Below, piece after piece: positions 54,570-64,000 of a stretch of 64,000 bases of DNA (the first letter of the stretch is position 1; each line of letters starts with the position of its first letter). The notes beneath the pieces are model-generated. The model ran no database searches and was not told the origin of the DNA. It saw nothing but the letters and a program-made list of their open reading frames with translations. Made by a program: the position numbers and the translations under genes. Source of the stretch: Cyrtodaria siliqua (taxonomy: Eukaryota; Mollusca; Bivalvia; Adapedonta; Hiatellidae); assembly GCA_037043455.1 (NCBI GenBank), contig JAWPHD010001801.1, positions 1 through 64,000 on the forward strand, written 5' to 3'.

Positions 54570-55261
54570 CCGTGCCTTTAATAGTGGTTCAAGGGAGACA
54601 ACTGCTATAGTTCTCTGTAGTATGTTTACTCATATTTATGTCCCTTATTCCACAGGCAGATAGCTGGCTATGTTCACAGTACTGAGTAATAACTGTAAAA
54701 GTTAATGAGACCATTTATCATGAGATCAATGTATTATTTATATTGTATACGGTTGTCATATATGTCTTGACAAACTGATTATTGTACAAATACAGCTTGG
54801 TTGACAGGATTGATTGAGTGAAAACTAACTTAGGTCACCCCTAACACTGCATGGCATGATAACTCTAACTAACTCAGTCTTTGCCTACCTTCTCTAAGAG
54901 AAACACATATTTCAGTACTGAGATGTAATAATATATGTTTTAGTAGTTTTCTATAGACTTGTAAAGGTCTGATTGAGAATGTAGTTTTATATATTCTACA
55001 GCTATTAGATTCTTGGTAAATATTTGGTTGCAGAACCTAAATATGGATTTGTCTGGTGAGTTCTCGATTGTTTGGTATATTAATGAAATTGCCGCGTTTG
55101 TAGATAATGTATTTCTGTAATGGCTCCAATGTCATTCATGTTGTAATTGTTTGTTAAATGTGATGTTTGTATATATTGCAGGCTTTATATTACCCGTATA
55201 TAAAGAACCCTAAATCATGGATTGGAGTTGTTGAATTTACCCCCATAAGACCATGGTCACA
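54565..55261 (+). mobile_element. Gypsy 5' LTR
   Basis: Starts TGTAGCCGTGCC and ends near GGTCACA, about 697 bp, directly before the primer binding site. There is no second copy in the window to confirm the ends. Confidence 0.6.
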
Positions 55262-55263
55262 AA

Positions 55264-55281
55264 TGGCGCCCAACGTGTTGG
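55264..55281 (+). other. Primer binding site, tRNA-Lys type
   Basis: TGGCGCCCAACGTGTTGG; its first 14 bases are complementary to the 3' end of animal tRNA-Lys(CUU), and it shares 13 bases with the site at 16376. Confidence 0.65.
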
Positions 55282-57162
55282 AGGGAAATTTAAGCCAGCC
55301 AGATGCCGACTCCGACGACGACCATAAGTGTCCGATTCCAAAGATCAGGATGGCGGGAGTGCAATGGATGATTCGTTCTAGTGTTTCGTTTATAGCGCTG
55401 CAGCAGATCTGATAGGAGGCCTACTTTGGAAATTAAGTCTAGATCTAGCATAATATTTATTTCGCGCGATCGCGAGGAATTCCGGTGTTAATTTATCAAA
55501 CGTGTTTACGTTTTGACGTTTCGTGAACTCTTTACAGAGGTCATGATGTTATTCGGCAGTGATCGACGTTGGAGAACCAGGACATAATGGGTATGTAACT
55601 TGAACATGTGACAATTGTTGTGTGTGTTTTTCATAGAAAAAGGATTGTTATAAAGGATTATAATGGATTGCTGTAAGTGAAACGTTTACTTTATTCGGTG
55701 CATTTTATATTCTTTTACAATAACGAAGTAGTGTAATATCTAAATATTATAGTTTTCACCAGATAATTGCAGTCACAGAATTTGTGTAAGTTTTGGTTAT
55801 TTTAAGACTGGTTAACACAGTGAGTCTATTTGTAGACTAGGTCAGATTTACAACTGTCAGTTGTAAGATATTTGGGTCATGTTTAGAGGGATGTTTGGTG
55901 ATATTCTGGTGTAAACTAAATTATGAGATAGTATGATATGCTTCATTATTAGTGACAATAAACATTATTGAGGCATATAGACCTTATCGTGCAGCAATTT
56001 CTGGTATATTCCAGAGTATCATACATGTATACTTAGTGAAAGTGTCTTTTCTTGACCAACCAAGTGTCATTCGTAATGAACACTAGTGTGAACACTTAAA
56101 AGTGAATATATTTATTTTTGTGCTTTTTGCGTGTATATTAAGTTTGTGAACTTAGCATACAGTGATAGATTTTCAACACTATTATAGTGTGTGATTTTGA
56201 ATATTGGTATTGATCAGTGAACTCTTTTTAGAGCAGAGATAGTTATTTGGTATTCTTTTCAAAAGAATTGATAAAATAAGTGCGGATTTTGATATCTTTA
56301 GGATGTCATAGAGGTTTAGAGTTCATATACAGTTGGAACCGGAGATATTTTGGGTACCGGTAGTATACACATTAAAGTGTCATTAGTGTTTTGGGTTTGA
56401 GATATAGATATTTGAGTTTTTGAGTGTATAATAATTATCTGGTTACCACGTAGAAGTTGGTATACTAGTTAATTTATAAGGGTGTTTTCTCACTGACTTT
56501 TCTTCTGGTCTGTTTAATCATCCCTTCACACATTCACTCTTTTCTTTAAAAATCCATTCACATTCACTTGCACTTTACGGCAGAGAAAGCGATGGAAGAA
56601 AAAGGTATTTATAGTTATATTTGTGCATAATATTTATATGTTATATGTGTATGTATATGAGCCAGCTTGCGTTTAGAAGTGTGATATGATATTTTGAGAC
56701 TGTTTTCATGATATTTTTGTGCTTTTGTGAAATTATTTCAGGAAATTGTGTATACTGTATCTCAGGAAATAATATTATGTGTCAATTTATTTCCAGGAAT
56801 TAATAGTTTGGATCTATTTATTTTCAGGGTAGTTTATAAGTGATTTATCTTTTGATTACTATTTTCAGTGACATAGTCTTGGAGTTATTTGTCAGAGATT
56901 TCACTTAACACTTGTTGATAATTTCAGGAATTTAATCACTGATAGTATTATTTTTCAGCGGTTAGTAATAGTGCATATATAGATGTTATCTGTTGAATAA
57001 CGGACAATTTATTTCAGGGAATTAATATTTTTTGTTCATTTTCAGTGATAGTTTACATTGTGATTACACAACTTTAGTGTTTTTGATATATAGTGATAGT
57101 TGTGCGTTACTGTGATAAAGTGATAAGTGTGTTACTGTGATGAAGTGATTAAGGTAGAAAAT
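55282..57162 (+). other. Long leader of the Gypsy element
   Basis: Nearly 1.9 kb between the primer binding site and gag with no recognisable gene. Several TTTCAG-type stretches late in the leader could serve as splice acceptors. A packaging role is usual for such leaders, but nothing specific is seen. Confidence 0.5.
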
Positions 57163-58259
57163 ATGATGGCGGCGAAAACAGATGGAAGTCCTAAGGAAGC
57201 TCTGTCAGAGCAGGAGATGATTGACTTATTGATTAAGAGTGGTAGATATGATGTAACACCACGGAAGCCGATTAGTAGTACACCTAAGTCTAGGTTGTAC
57301 GAGGTGTATGAAACCACCAGTATGATGGCTAAGGCGAGTGGAGATTTGAGTGTTTCTAAGACAGAGGATGCAACTCGTCTTGTTGCGCAATCATCCATTC
57401 CTAAGATTCCCTTTTTCTCAGGTGACGACCAGAAGGGGGACGTTACGTACAGCGAGTGGCGCTTTGAGATACGTTGTTTGACAGAGGACCCGGATATAAC
57501 TCCGAGCATCCTTACTCAAGCCATAAGGAGGTCTCTGCGGGGAACAGCAAGGAGAATGCTCATACCTTTAGGGGAAAAGGCCACCATCACAGATATGTTA
57601 AAGAAGTTGGATGCCCTTTTTGGTGATATTTCTACCAACGGCATGATTATGCAGGAATTTTTTAATATTTTCAGAAATCGGAGGAATCTGTCACATCTTT
57701 TAGTTGCCGTTTGGAAAGTTTGTTACAGATTGCCATTGACAACAAAAATCTTGCCAAGGAGGCCAAGAATGACCTGATGCGGCATAAGTTTTGGACGTCA
57801 CTCCGATCTGAGCAGCTCAAGAGCCAGACCCGGCATAAGTATGACACCCTGTCAAATTATGATGAGCTTCTGTGGGAGATACGCATGGTGGACAAGGAGA
57901 TTAGTATCACTCCTTCAGATGCTAAGACCACCGTACCACTCAAGAAGGTGGGTCACCAGCCCGTGACAGCGGAAGCAACTGTGTCTCTGGGGATTGCAGA
58001 TGTGGAGAGGAAGCTGGAGAAAAGAATGGATGTGTTGGAAAAGAGGCTGGATAGGAAGATAGACGAGAAGATGGACATGATCTTCAATAGGCTGGATCAG
58101 AGGGATGACAGGAACAGAGACTTCTCCCAGAACACTTTCAGGGGTCGAGGTCGTGGACGTGGTTTCCGTTATGGCAACAATCCACCATACAACCATCCGG
58201 AAGACAACAGGGGCCAACAGAATGGTTTTGGTAGAGGGAATCAACAGCCAAAAGCTTAA
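57163..58259 (+). pseudogene. Gypsy gag, one frameshift
   Basis: ATG at 57163 (MMAAKTDGSPKEALSEQEMI). The capsid-like region holds SGDDQKGDVTYSEWRFEIRC and ITPSILTQAIRRSLRGTARR. An indel near 57672 moves the rest to another frame (KSEESVTSFSCRLESLLQIA), which continues with ELLWEIRMVDKEIS, a coiled coil (VERKLEKRMDVLEKRL) and a basic end rich in RGRGRG and Asn/Gln. No CCHC knuckle is present; RG-rich ends can replace it. Pol opens in the -1 frame near the gag stop at the A-rich site CCAAAAGC, so a -1 frameshift may be natural there. Confidence 0.75.
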
Positions 58260-61200
58260 CCGTCTCTGTTGATGGCCAACCAGAGGCTGGTGAATATATA
58301 GGCCAAGATATATTAGAGAAAATGATAGGTAGCTCTAATGGAAGTGATATTTTCTTGCACGGATCACGGGTTAGAGCCTTGTTGGATACTGGGTCGATGA
58401 TTTCTACAGTATCCGAGTATTTGTATCGTTCTTTGACAGATCCACCAGTTCTACACAGTTTGGATACACTGGGTTTAAAGGTTTCCATTGCTGATGGATC
58501 ACTGTTGAAGTATATTGGTTTTATTGAATGTACTATTTTAGTTCCATATTTATCTGATATTTTATTTGATGTACCTGTTTTAGCTGTACCGGATACACAT
58601 TTGAATAGTAATTGTCCAGTGCTTATAGGAACCAACGTTATTCGTTTGTGTAAGAATGTTCTTGCACAGGATACAGATAATGCTTCATCTGATGTTCCGG
58701 AAGAGTGGAAAGTGGCTATGGACAGCATAAGTTGCAATATATTTACAGTGAAGTCCAGCAACAAGAAAGTACTAAAGGTTGCACCTTATGAAACCATCAC
58801 AATTAATGGTACAGCTAGACATGTTAGCCATAATGTCAGTACTGTTGTTACAGAGAACTTGCAGGCAGATTCTCCATCCGGATATACAGTCTGTCCGAGA
58901 GTGGTTAATCTGGAACAACGCGGTAATTGTGCCAAGATTGCAGTTAAAATTTGTAACATGTCTACTAAATCTATTACATTTCGACCCAAGTCTGATATTT
59001 GCCAGATAAGTGAAGTCAAGGTGGTGGATAACCTTGCCTCAGATCTTGGCAGTACAACAGTGACTAAGGAGGGTAATGTTTCACACCTGGAAGAACTTGG
59101 TGTCAGAATTGATACGGCCAATCTCACGGAGGAGCAACTTGCACGTGTCCGTCAGATCTTAGGAACCTGGGACCATATATTTTCGAAAGGAGCTGCCCAT
59201 ATTGGTAAGACTGACCTAGGTCAGCACAAGATCGTGCTAGAAGACGATACTCCTTTCAAAATGCCATACAGGAGGATACCACCAGGCATGTATGAAGAAG
59301 ATCGTCAGCACATTAGGGAGATGCTTGAAGCAGATGCCATTAGAGAATCTGACAGCCCATTCTCATCTAATGTGGTACTTGTTAGGAAAAAGGACGGTTC
59401 CCTGCGATTTTGTTTAGACTGGAGGCATCTAAACAACATAACACGGAAGGACGCTTATATGTTGCCTAGATTTGACGACACTATTGATACCTTGAGTGGA
59501 TCAAAGTACTTTTCGAAGCTAGAACTTCGATCAGGCTACTATCAAGTGGAAATGGAGGAGTCTTCGAAACCCTACACTGCTTTCTCCGTAGGTAATCTCG
59601 GATTCTATGAGATGAATCGCATGGGAATGGGACTTTCAAACTCACCTGCCACATTTCAAAGGCTTATGGAGAAGTGCATGGGTGACATGCATTTAAAGAG
59701 GCACTACCTATATCTACGTGATTTTTATTGTAAAATATTAAATACTCAATATTACTGCATTTATATGTATGCAAAGCTATTTTATGAGTATTCTAAGAAG
59801 CAACAAGGTTCGTATTCCAGTTCTGTAAATTATTAATTATGATTAAAACAATATCTTGAATAAAATGCTGCCCAGCCGTTTATTCCTGCCGGAGAACTAC
59901 GAGTTTTTACGATTTTATCGGACATGCGCAATGCCATTCAGTTGAAAGAAAACAAACCACTCAAGGCAGTTCCGATAGTAAACGAATCGATCGGAACTCC
60001 TCGCCAATCCGACGAGGCAGTTTCGATTGTAAACGAATAAGATCGGAAAATCTCCGTAATCAGCTTGTCTAAAACAATTACGAATACAATTTCAAAAATC
60101 CGATCTTTTCTATCCTGTTTTTCCCCAGCAAAACGCATATTACATGGGGTGAAATTATTGCCGTTTACCTTTTTCATAGTCCTCTTTACAATTAAGTAAA
60201 GTTTATATCAATTGGTGGACAAAAATATATAGGTAGAGCATCTTTAAGGGACTCATCAGTCTCATTTTCCTTGATGATATTTTAGTATTCTCGAAGACAT
60301 TCGAAGAACACATTAAACGTCTGGAAGGAGTGTTCTCCAGATTGGAACAACATGGGCTATTGTTAAAACCCAGCAAATGTGAGCTGTTCAAAAGCTCAGT
60401 GAACTACTTGGGCCATGTTGTGTCAGAACATGGAATAGCAACTGACCCAGAGTAGACAGCAGCAATCAAGAATTGGAAGCCACCAACCAATATCAAGGAA
60501 CTGCGACAATTTCTTGGCTTTGCAGGCTATTACAGGCGGTTCGTGAAGAACTTCTCCCAAGTTGCACAACCTCTAAATGCCTTGCTGGAGGGTCATGGAA
60601 CGACAAAAGCTGCCAAGAAAGCCAAGAAAAAGATCAAGAAGCAAGCTGTTGTGTGGAAATGGGGAAAGGACCAACAACAAGTATTTGATACTTTGATAGA
60701 AAAACTGACGACACCACCAGTCCTTGGATATGCTGATTATACAAAACCTATGATCCTACACACGGATGCCAGTGGATTTGGTTTAGGCGCTGTACTATAC
60801 CAGCTTCAGGAAGGCAAGGAACGCGTAATAGCATATGCCAGTAGGGGACTGAGACCCAGTGAAAAGAAGTACCCAGCGCACAAGTTGGAGTTTTTAGCAC
60901 TGAAATGGGCGATTACAGACAAGTTTCATGACTTCCTCATGGGAACTACATTTCAGGTCGTAACGGACAACAACCCGTTGACCTATGTGCTAACAACAGC
61001 CAAGCTTGATGCCACAGGACACCGTTGGATATCAGCATTAAGCAACTTCCAGTTCACTATCATTTATCGTCCTGGAAAGCTTAATGTTGATGCTGATAGT
61101 CTGTCAAGACAACCAGAGTTGATCTTTCCTGATCAGGTTAAAGCAATCTGCCATGCAGTTAAAGCATCACTACCCTTGGTGCACTGTGTTTCGGAAGTTG

Positions 61201-63104
61201 TAGGTCCTCAACCGGCCGGTGAGGAAATAACATCGGAGCCTTTTAACCAGATAGACTGGCAGCAGGAACAGAGAAAAGATGCCACCATAGCCAGAGTATT
61301 AGACCACCTTGGATGCGGTTCTCGGCCAAGGGAGGAAGACCTCAGGAAAGAAACACGCACTGTACAGAAGTTCCGTCGGGAATGGAATCGCCTTAACGTA
61401 GAGGATGACATTCTGTACAGAACCGCCTCCTTTGATGGTCAACAGACAAGACAGTTAGTCATCCCAGAGACTTACAGGAGCATTGCCCTAAAAGGCATCC
61501 ATGATGATGTTGGACATCAAGGAAAGGAGAAGTCTCTGTGGTTGGCAAGACAACGCTTTTATTGGCCTGGCTTGGAAGGTGATGTTAACAGGAAAGTGGA
61601 AACCTGTGGCAGATGTATTCGTCGGAAGACACCAGTTAGGGTGGTAGCAGAACTACACCCTATAATGACTACAAGACCAATGGAATTGGTCTGCATGGAC
61701 TTTCTTAGTCTGGAGAGGTCAAAAGGAGGCTTTGAGCATATTCTGGTCATCACGGATCATTTCACTCGGTATGCTCAAGCTATTCCTTGTCGCAACCAGA
61801 CGGCCCAGACGACTGCCAGCGCCTTGTATGACAATTTTTTCCGATACTACAGTTTTCTGGAGACACTACACAGTGACCAGGGACGGAATTTTGTCGGGAA
61901 TGTCATCAAGGAGCTGTGCAAGATTGCCCAGATTAAGAAAACCAGAACTACACCATACCACCCCATGGGTAATGGATCAGCGGAACGGTTCAACCAGACC
62001 TTGTTAAAAATGCTCGGGACCTTGGAAGAGGACGTAGCGCCAATGGTCCAGGCATACAACGCAACGAAGAGTGATGCAACTGGTTATTCACCCCACTATC
62101 TCATGTTCGGGTGGCATCCTCGTCTCTCAGTAGATGCCTACTTAGGTACTTCAGTAGATGCTGAAGAAGCTGCATCAGAACCAAAGACGTATGGCAAGAA
62201 GCTGCGAGACAGGTTGCAGGTTGCGTATGGTGTTGCTGCAAAGGAAGCCAGCAAGAACGCTGCTCAGAACAAGGAGCGATATGATCGTAATGTAAGGAAT
62301 AGCAAGCTTGAGGATGGTGACAGAGTCCTGGTGAGGAAAGTCGGTCTGCAAGGGAAGCAGAAGTTGGCAGACAAATGGGACAGGGATCCATATTTGGTAC
62401 TCGCGATGCCAGATAGGGATATCCCTGTATACAGAGTGAAACGCGAGGATGGACAGGGTCCAATACGGGTGCTACACAGAAATATGCTGCTACCGTTTAC
62501 CTCTATTCCCTCTGAGGTCCCATGCCAGATACCAAACCGTAAGGTTGTGTCTAGAAGTAAACCCACCAGAGCCAATCCTCGGAGTACCGACACAGAAAGT
62601 TCAAGCTCAGATTCTGAACCCGAGCAACATATTCAGAATGGTACTAGACAGAAGAAAGTACGAATTGGACCATATACCACCTCTCTACGCGAGCGCCATG
62701 AAAGTAGCACCCTTGAAGATGCAAACCTTCAATTGGATGAGAGCAACTTTAATGCGAGTCGTGACAGCGTGTGGGATATAGATCCAGATTCACTAGGTCG
62801 ACCAGCTAGACCACCGGAACATCAACCAGAAGGTCCACCAGCACAACTGGAACATCCGCCAGATGGTCAACTGGAAGTTCAACCAGAGGATCTGCCGGTG
62901 CAGCAACCGGAACCAGTACAACTGGAACATCCACCGGAACGTCCACCAGAACGTCCACCGGAAGATCACCCAGATGGTACACTGGTGCAGCAACCGGAGC
63001 CACCGAGACGGTCAACCAGAGAACGGCAACCACCAAACCGATTGGGACAGTGGGTTGTGCAGCAGACAGCCACAACACCGAAACAAGAGATTTATTATGT
63101 ATAA
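58250..63104 (+). pseudogene. Gypsy pol (PR-RT-RH-IN), interrupted
   Basis: Protease: VRALLDTGSMIS (Asp at 58385). RT from about 59200: PYRRIPPGMYEE, KDGSLRFCLDWRHLN, YFSKLELRSGYYQV (motif A reads LELRS rather than the usual LDLxS), GLSNSPATFQRLM; then a MITE (59697-60243); then FLDDILVFSKTFEEH (catalytic motif). A TAG stands at 60453-60455. RNase [19 protein letters not shown] and [11 protein letters not shown]. Integrase: H-H-C-C zinc region near 61505-61625 ([19 protein letters not shown]), [29 protein letters not shown], the three catalytic acids present. Tail after HRNMLLPF has Pro/Glu/Gln-rich repeats ([13 protein letters not shown]). Confidence 0.88.
59697..60243. mobile_element. 547-bp MITE with TTAA target duplication, inside RT
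   Basis: TTAA stands at both edges (59693-59696 and 60244-60247). Left end AGAGGCACTACCTATATC, right end as reverse complement AGATGCTCTACCTATATA: an inverted repeat of about 18 bp with three mismatches. No transposase. TTAA specificity is a mark of piggyBac-type elements. Removing it leaves the RT out of frame by one base, so an indel accompanied or followed insertion. Confidence 0.8.
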
Positions 63105-63402
63105 TGTTAATTTTTACCATTTTTCAGTGTATGATGTCAGTATTTGTCGCGACATGTAATGTCGTAAAGATAGGATGTACTTGACATGTGTATTTTAGCG
63201 AGATCAATCTCATTTCCCTTTGAGGTTGCTGTCTCAAGTTAACCCATTATGATGTGTTGACCGGACGTAAAACCCCATTAATTGTTCTGTTTTCCATTTC
63301 GCAGATACGTATGGAGATGGATACATTTCAGATAATATTGGTTAACAATTTTAGAATTTATTTCAGCATAGTATATGGATGCTAACCTGTTTGCTTTCAG
63401 AC
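63105..63402 (+). other. Gypsy 3' region, no gene
   Basis: Untranslated sequence after pol. No purine tract or LTR start matching TGTAGCCGTGCC is found before the LINE begins. Confidence 0.5.
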
Positions 63403-64000
63403 TTTGAAGTTGGTCCATTTTTGCTGAATTAATATTATTTGCAAAGATACTAAATATGCTTTCTTAAGGGGTGAGCTCTCTATTACACAAAGACAAGGTG
63501 TAATAACATGCATACCTAAAGGCAATAAAGATAAGTTATATTTAAAGAACTGGAGACCTATTTCTTTATTAAATGTATCATATAAACTAGCTTCATCATC
63601 CATAGCTTTCAGACTAAAAAATGTTCTGGGCTCTATTGTTCATGAAGATCAAACCGGTTTCATACCAGGCAGATTCATGGGGGTAAATATACGATTACTG
63701 TATGACATTTTCTTCTACGCAGAAAAATATCGTATTCCAGGACTTCTGCTCTTGATTGACTTTGCCACTGCATTTGACACAGTATCATGGTCTTTTATGT
63801 ACAAAGTTTTACAATTTTTCAATTTTGGACCTTCGATTATAAGTTGGATAAAACTTTTTTATCTAAATACCGAATCTTGTGTTATTGTAAATGGGCACAT
63901 GTCAGAATGGTTCTATTTACAGAGAGGCTGCCGTCAGGGCGACTCACTGTCACCTTACCTGTTCATTCTCTGCGCCGAAGTATTAGCAATATTACTAAGA
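63403..64000 (+). mobile_element. LINE reverse transcriptase, L1-like, runs off the window
   Basis: From about 63428 the frame reads GELSITQRQGVITCIPKGNK, LKNWRPISLLNVSYKLASS, HEDQTGFIPGRFMGVNIR, LLLIDFATAFDTVSWSFM (motif A, FDTV) and GCRQGDSLSPYLFILCAEVL (motif B region). One stop lies near 63425; after it the frame is open to the end of the window. The catalytic motif C would lie beyond 64000. Confidence 0.85.

Larger units (their letters stand above)
54565..63402 (+). mobile_element. Gypsy LTR retrotransposon, 3'-truncated, inserted in PolB
   Basis: Order: LTR, primer binding site, long leader, gag, protease, RT, RNase H, integrase, proline-rich tail. The left boundary is where the PolB frame is lost. 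No 3' LTR is seen; sequence changes to LINE at about 63403. The RT carries a MITE insertion. Confidence 0.8.

Noticed and set aside
58779..62993. Several ORFs of 60-210 codons antisense or out of frame in Gypsy pol
   Set aside because: All overlap clear protease, RT or integrase coding sequence.

Overview
The window is eukaryotic, repeat-dominated DNA. It most resembles a mollusc, probably a bivalve. The reasons are indirect: tRNA-headed SINEs, several Gypsy families, Penelope-like reverse transcriptases in many copies, tandem-core repeats that open with an AGCTCGACTATTCGA end and a (CGTCGG)n tract, and GACGGACG-rich dispersed repeats. I found no host protein-coding gene, rRNA or tRNA gene. 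Everything I can name is a mobile element, an endogenised virus or a tandem repeat.

Layout. 1-41 kb is a graveyard of retroelements. It holds Penelope-like (PLE-like) RT copies of two subfamilies on both strands (about 1.1-2.1, 4.8-7.6, 10.1-10.7, 11.6-13.0, 16.9-17.9, 18.9-19.2, 20.3-20.8 and 31.1-31.7 kb). LINE fragments lie at 7.7-8.2, 9.2-11.3 and 26.3-27.6 kb, two SINEs carry 13-bp target duplications (8.8 and 38.3 kb), and there are decayed Gypsy pieces with LTRs (15.6-16.4, 31.7-33.9, 34.6-36.8 kb). Two probable MITEs are at 19.4 and 39.1 kb. Tandem arrays have periods of about 413 bp (20.8-22.9 kb), 70 bp (37.0-38.8 kb) and 23 bp (39.3-39.8 kb). C-rich minisatellites at 24.8-26.2 and 29.2-30.2 kb sit inside a dispersed repeat seen four times.

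The most interesting part is 41.25-54.56 kb, an integrated, decaying Polinton/Maverick-type element of the adintovirus kind. On the minus strand it carries a retrovirus-like integrase fragment, a zinc-ribbon plus phospholipase A2 protein, an adenain-like protease, a pX-like core protein, a double-jelly-roll major capsid protein, a pVI-like minor protein, a penton-like protein, a small ORF, a trimeric-fibre-like protein and a packaging ATPase. On the plus strand it carries a proline-rich accessory protein, a two-helix membrane protein, a small coil protein, an acidic-tailed protein and a protein-primed family B DNA polymerase. A VLTF3-like zinc protein is antisense among these. Together they form a nearly complete virion-assembly and replication set. 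Several genes carry one to four stops or frameshifts, so the copy is not intact. An eight-base motif, TAATCTAA, lies 10-16 bp before five start codons and in tandem junctions is fused to the stop codon of the gene upstream. A different shared motif precedes the polymerase and the small coil gene. The pVI-like and pX-like proteins each hold two LXGXG sites that fit the adenovirus protease consensus.

The polymerase is cut off by a Gypsy LTR retrotransposon (54.57-63.4 kb: LTR, tRNA-Lys-type primer site, long leader, gag, pol). That element is itself interrupted in its RT by a 547-bp TTAA-flanked MITE and is cut off on its right by a LINE RT that runs off the window end. This gives a readable order of insertions.
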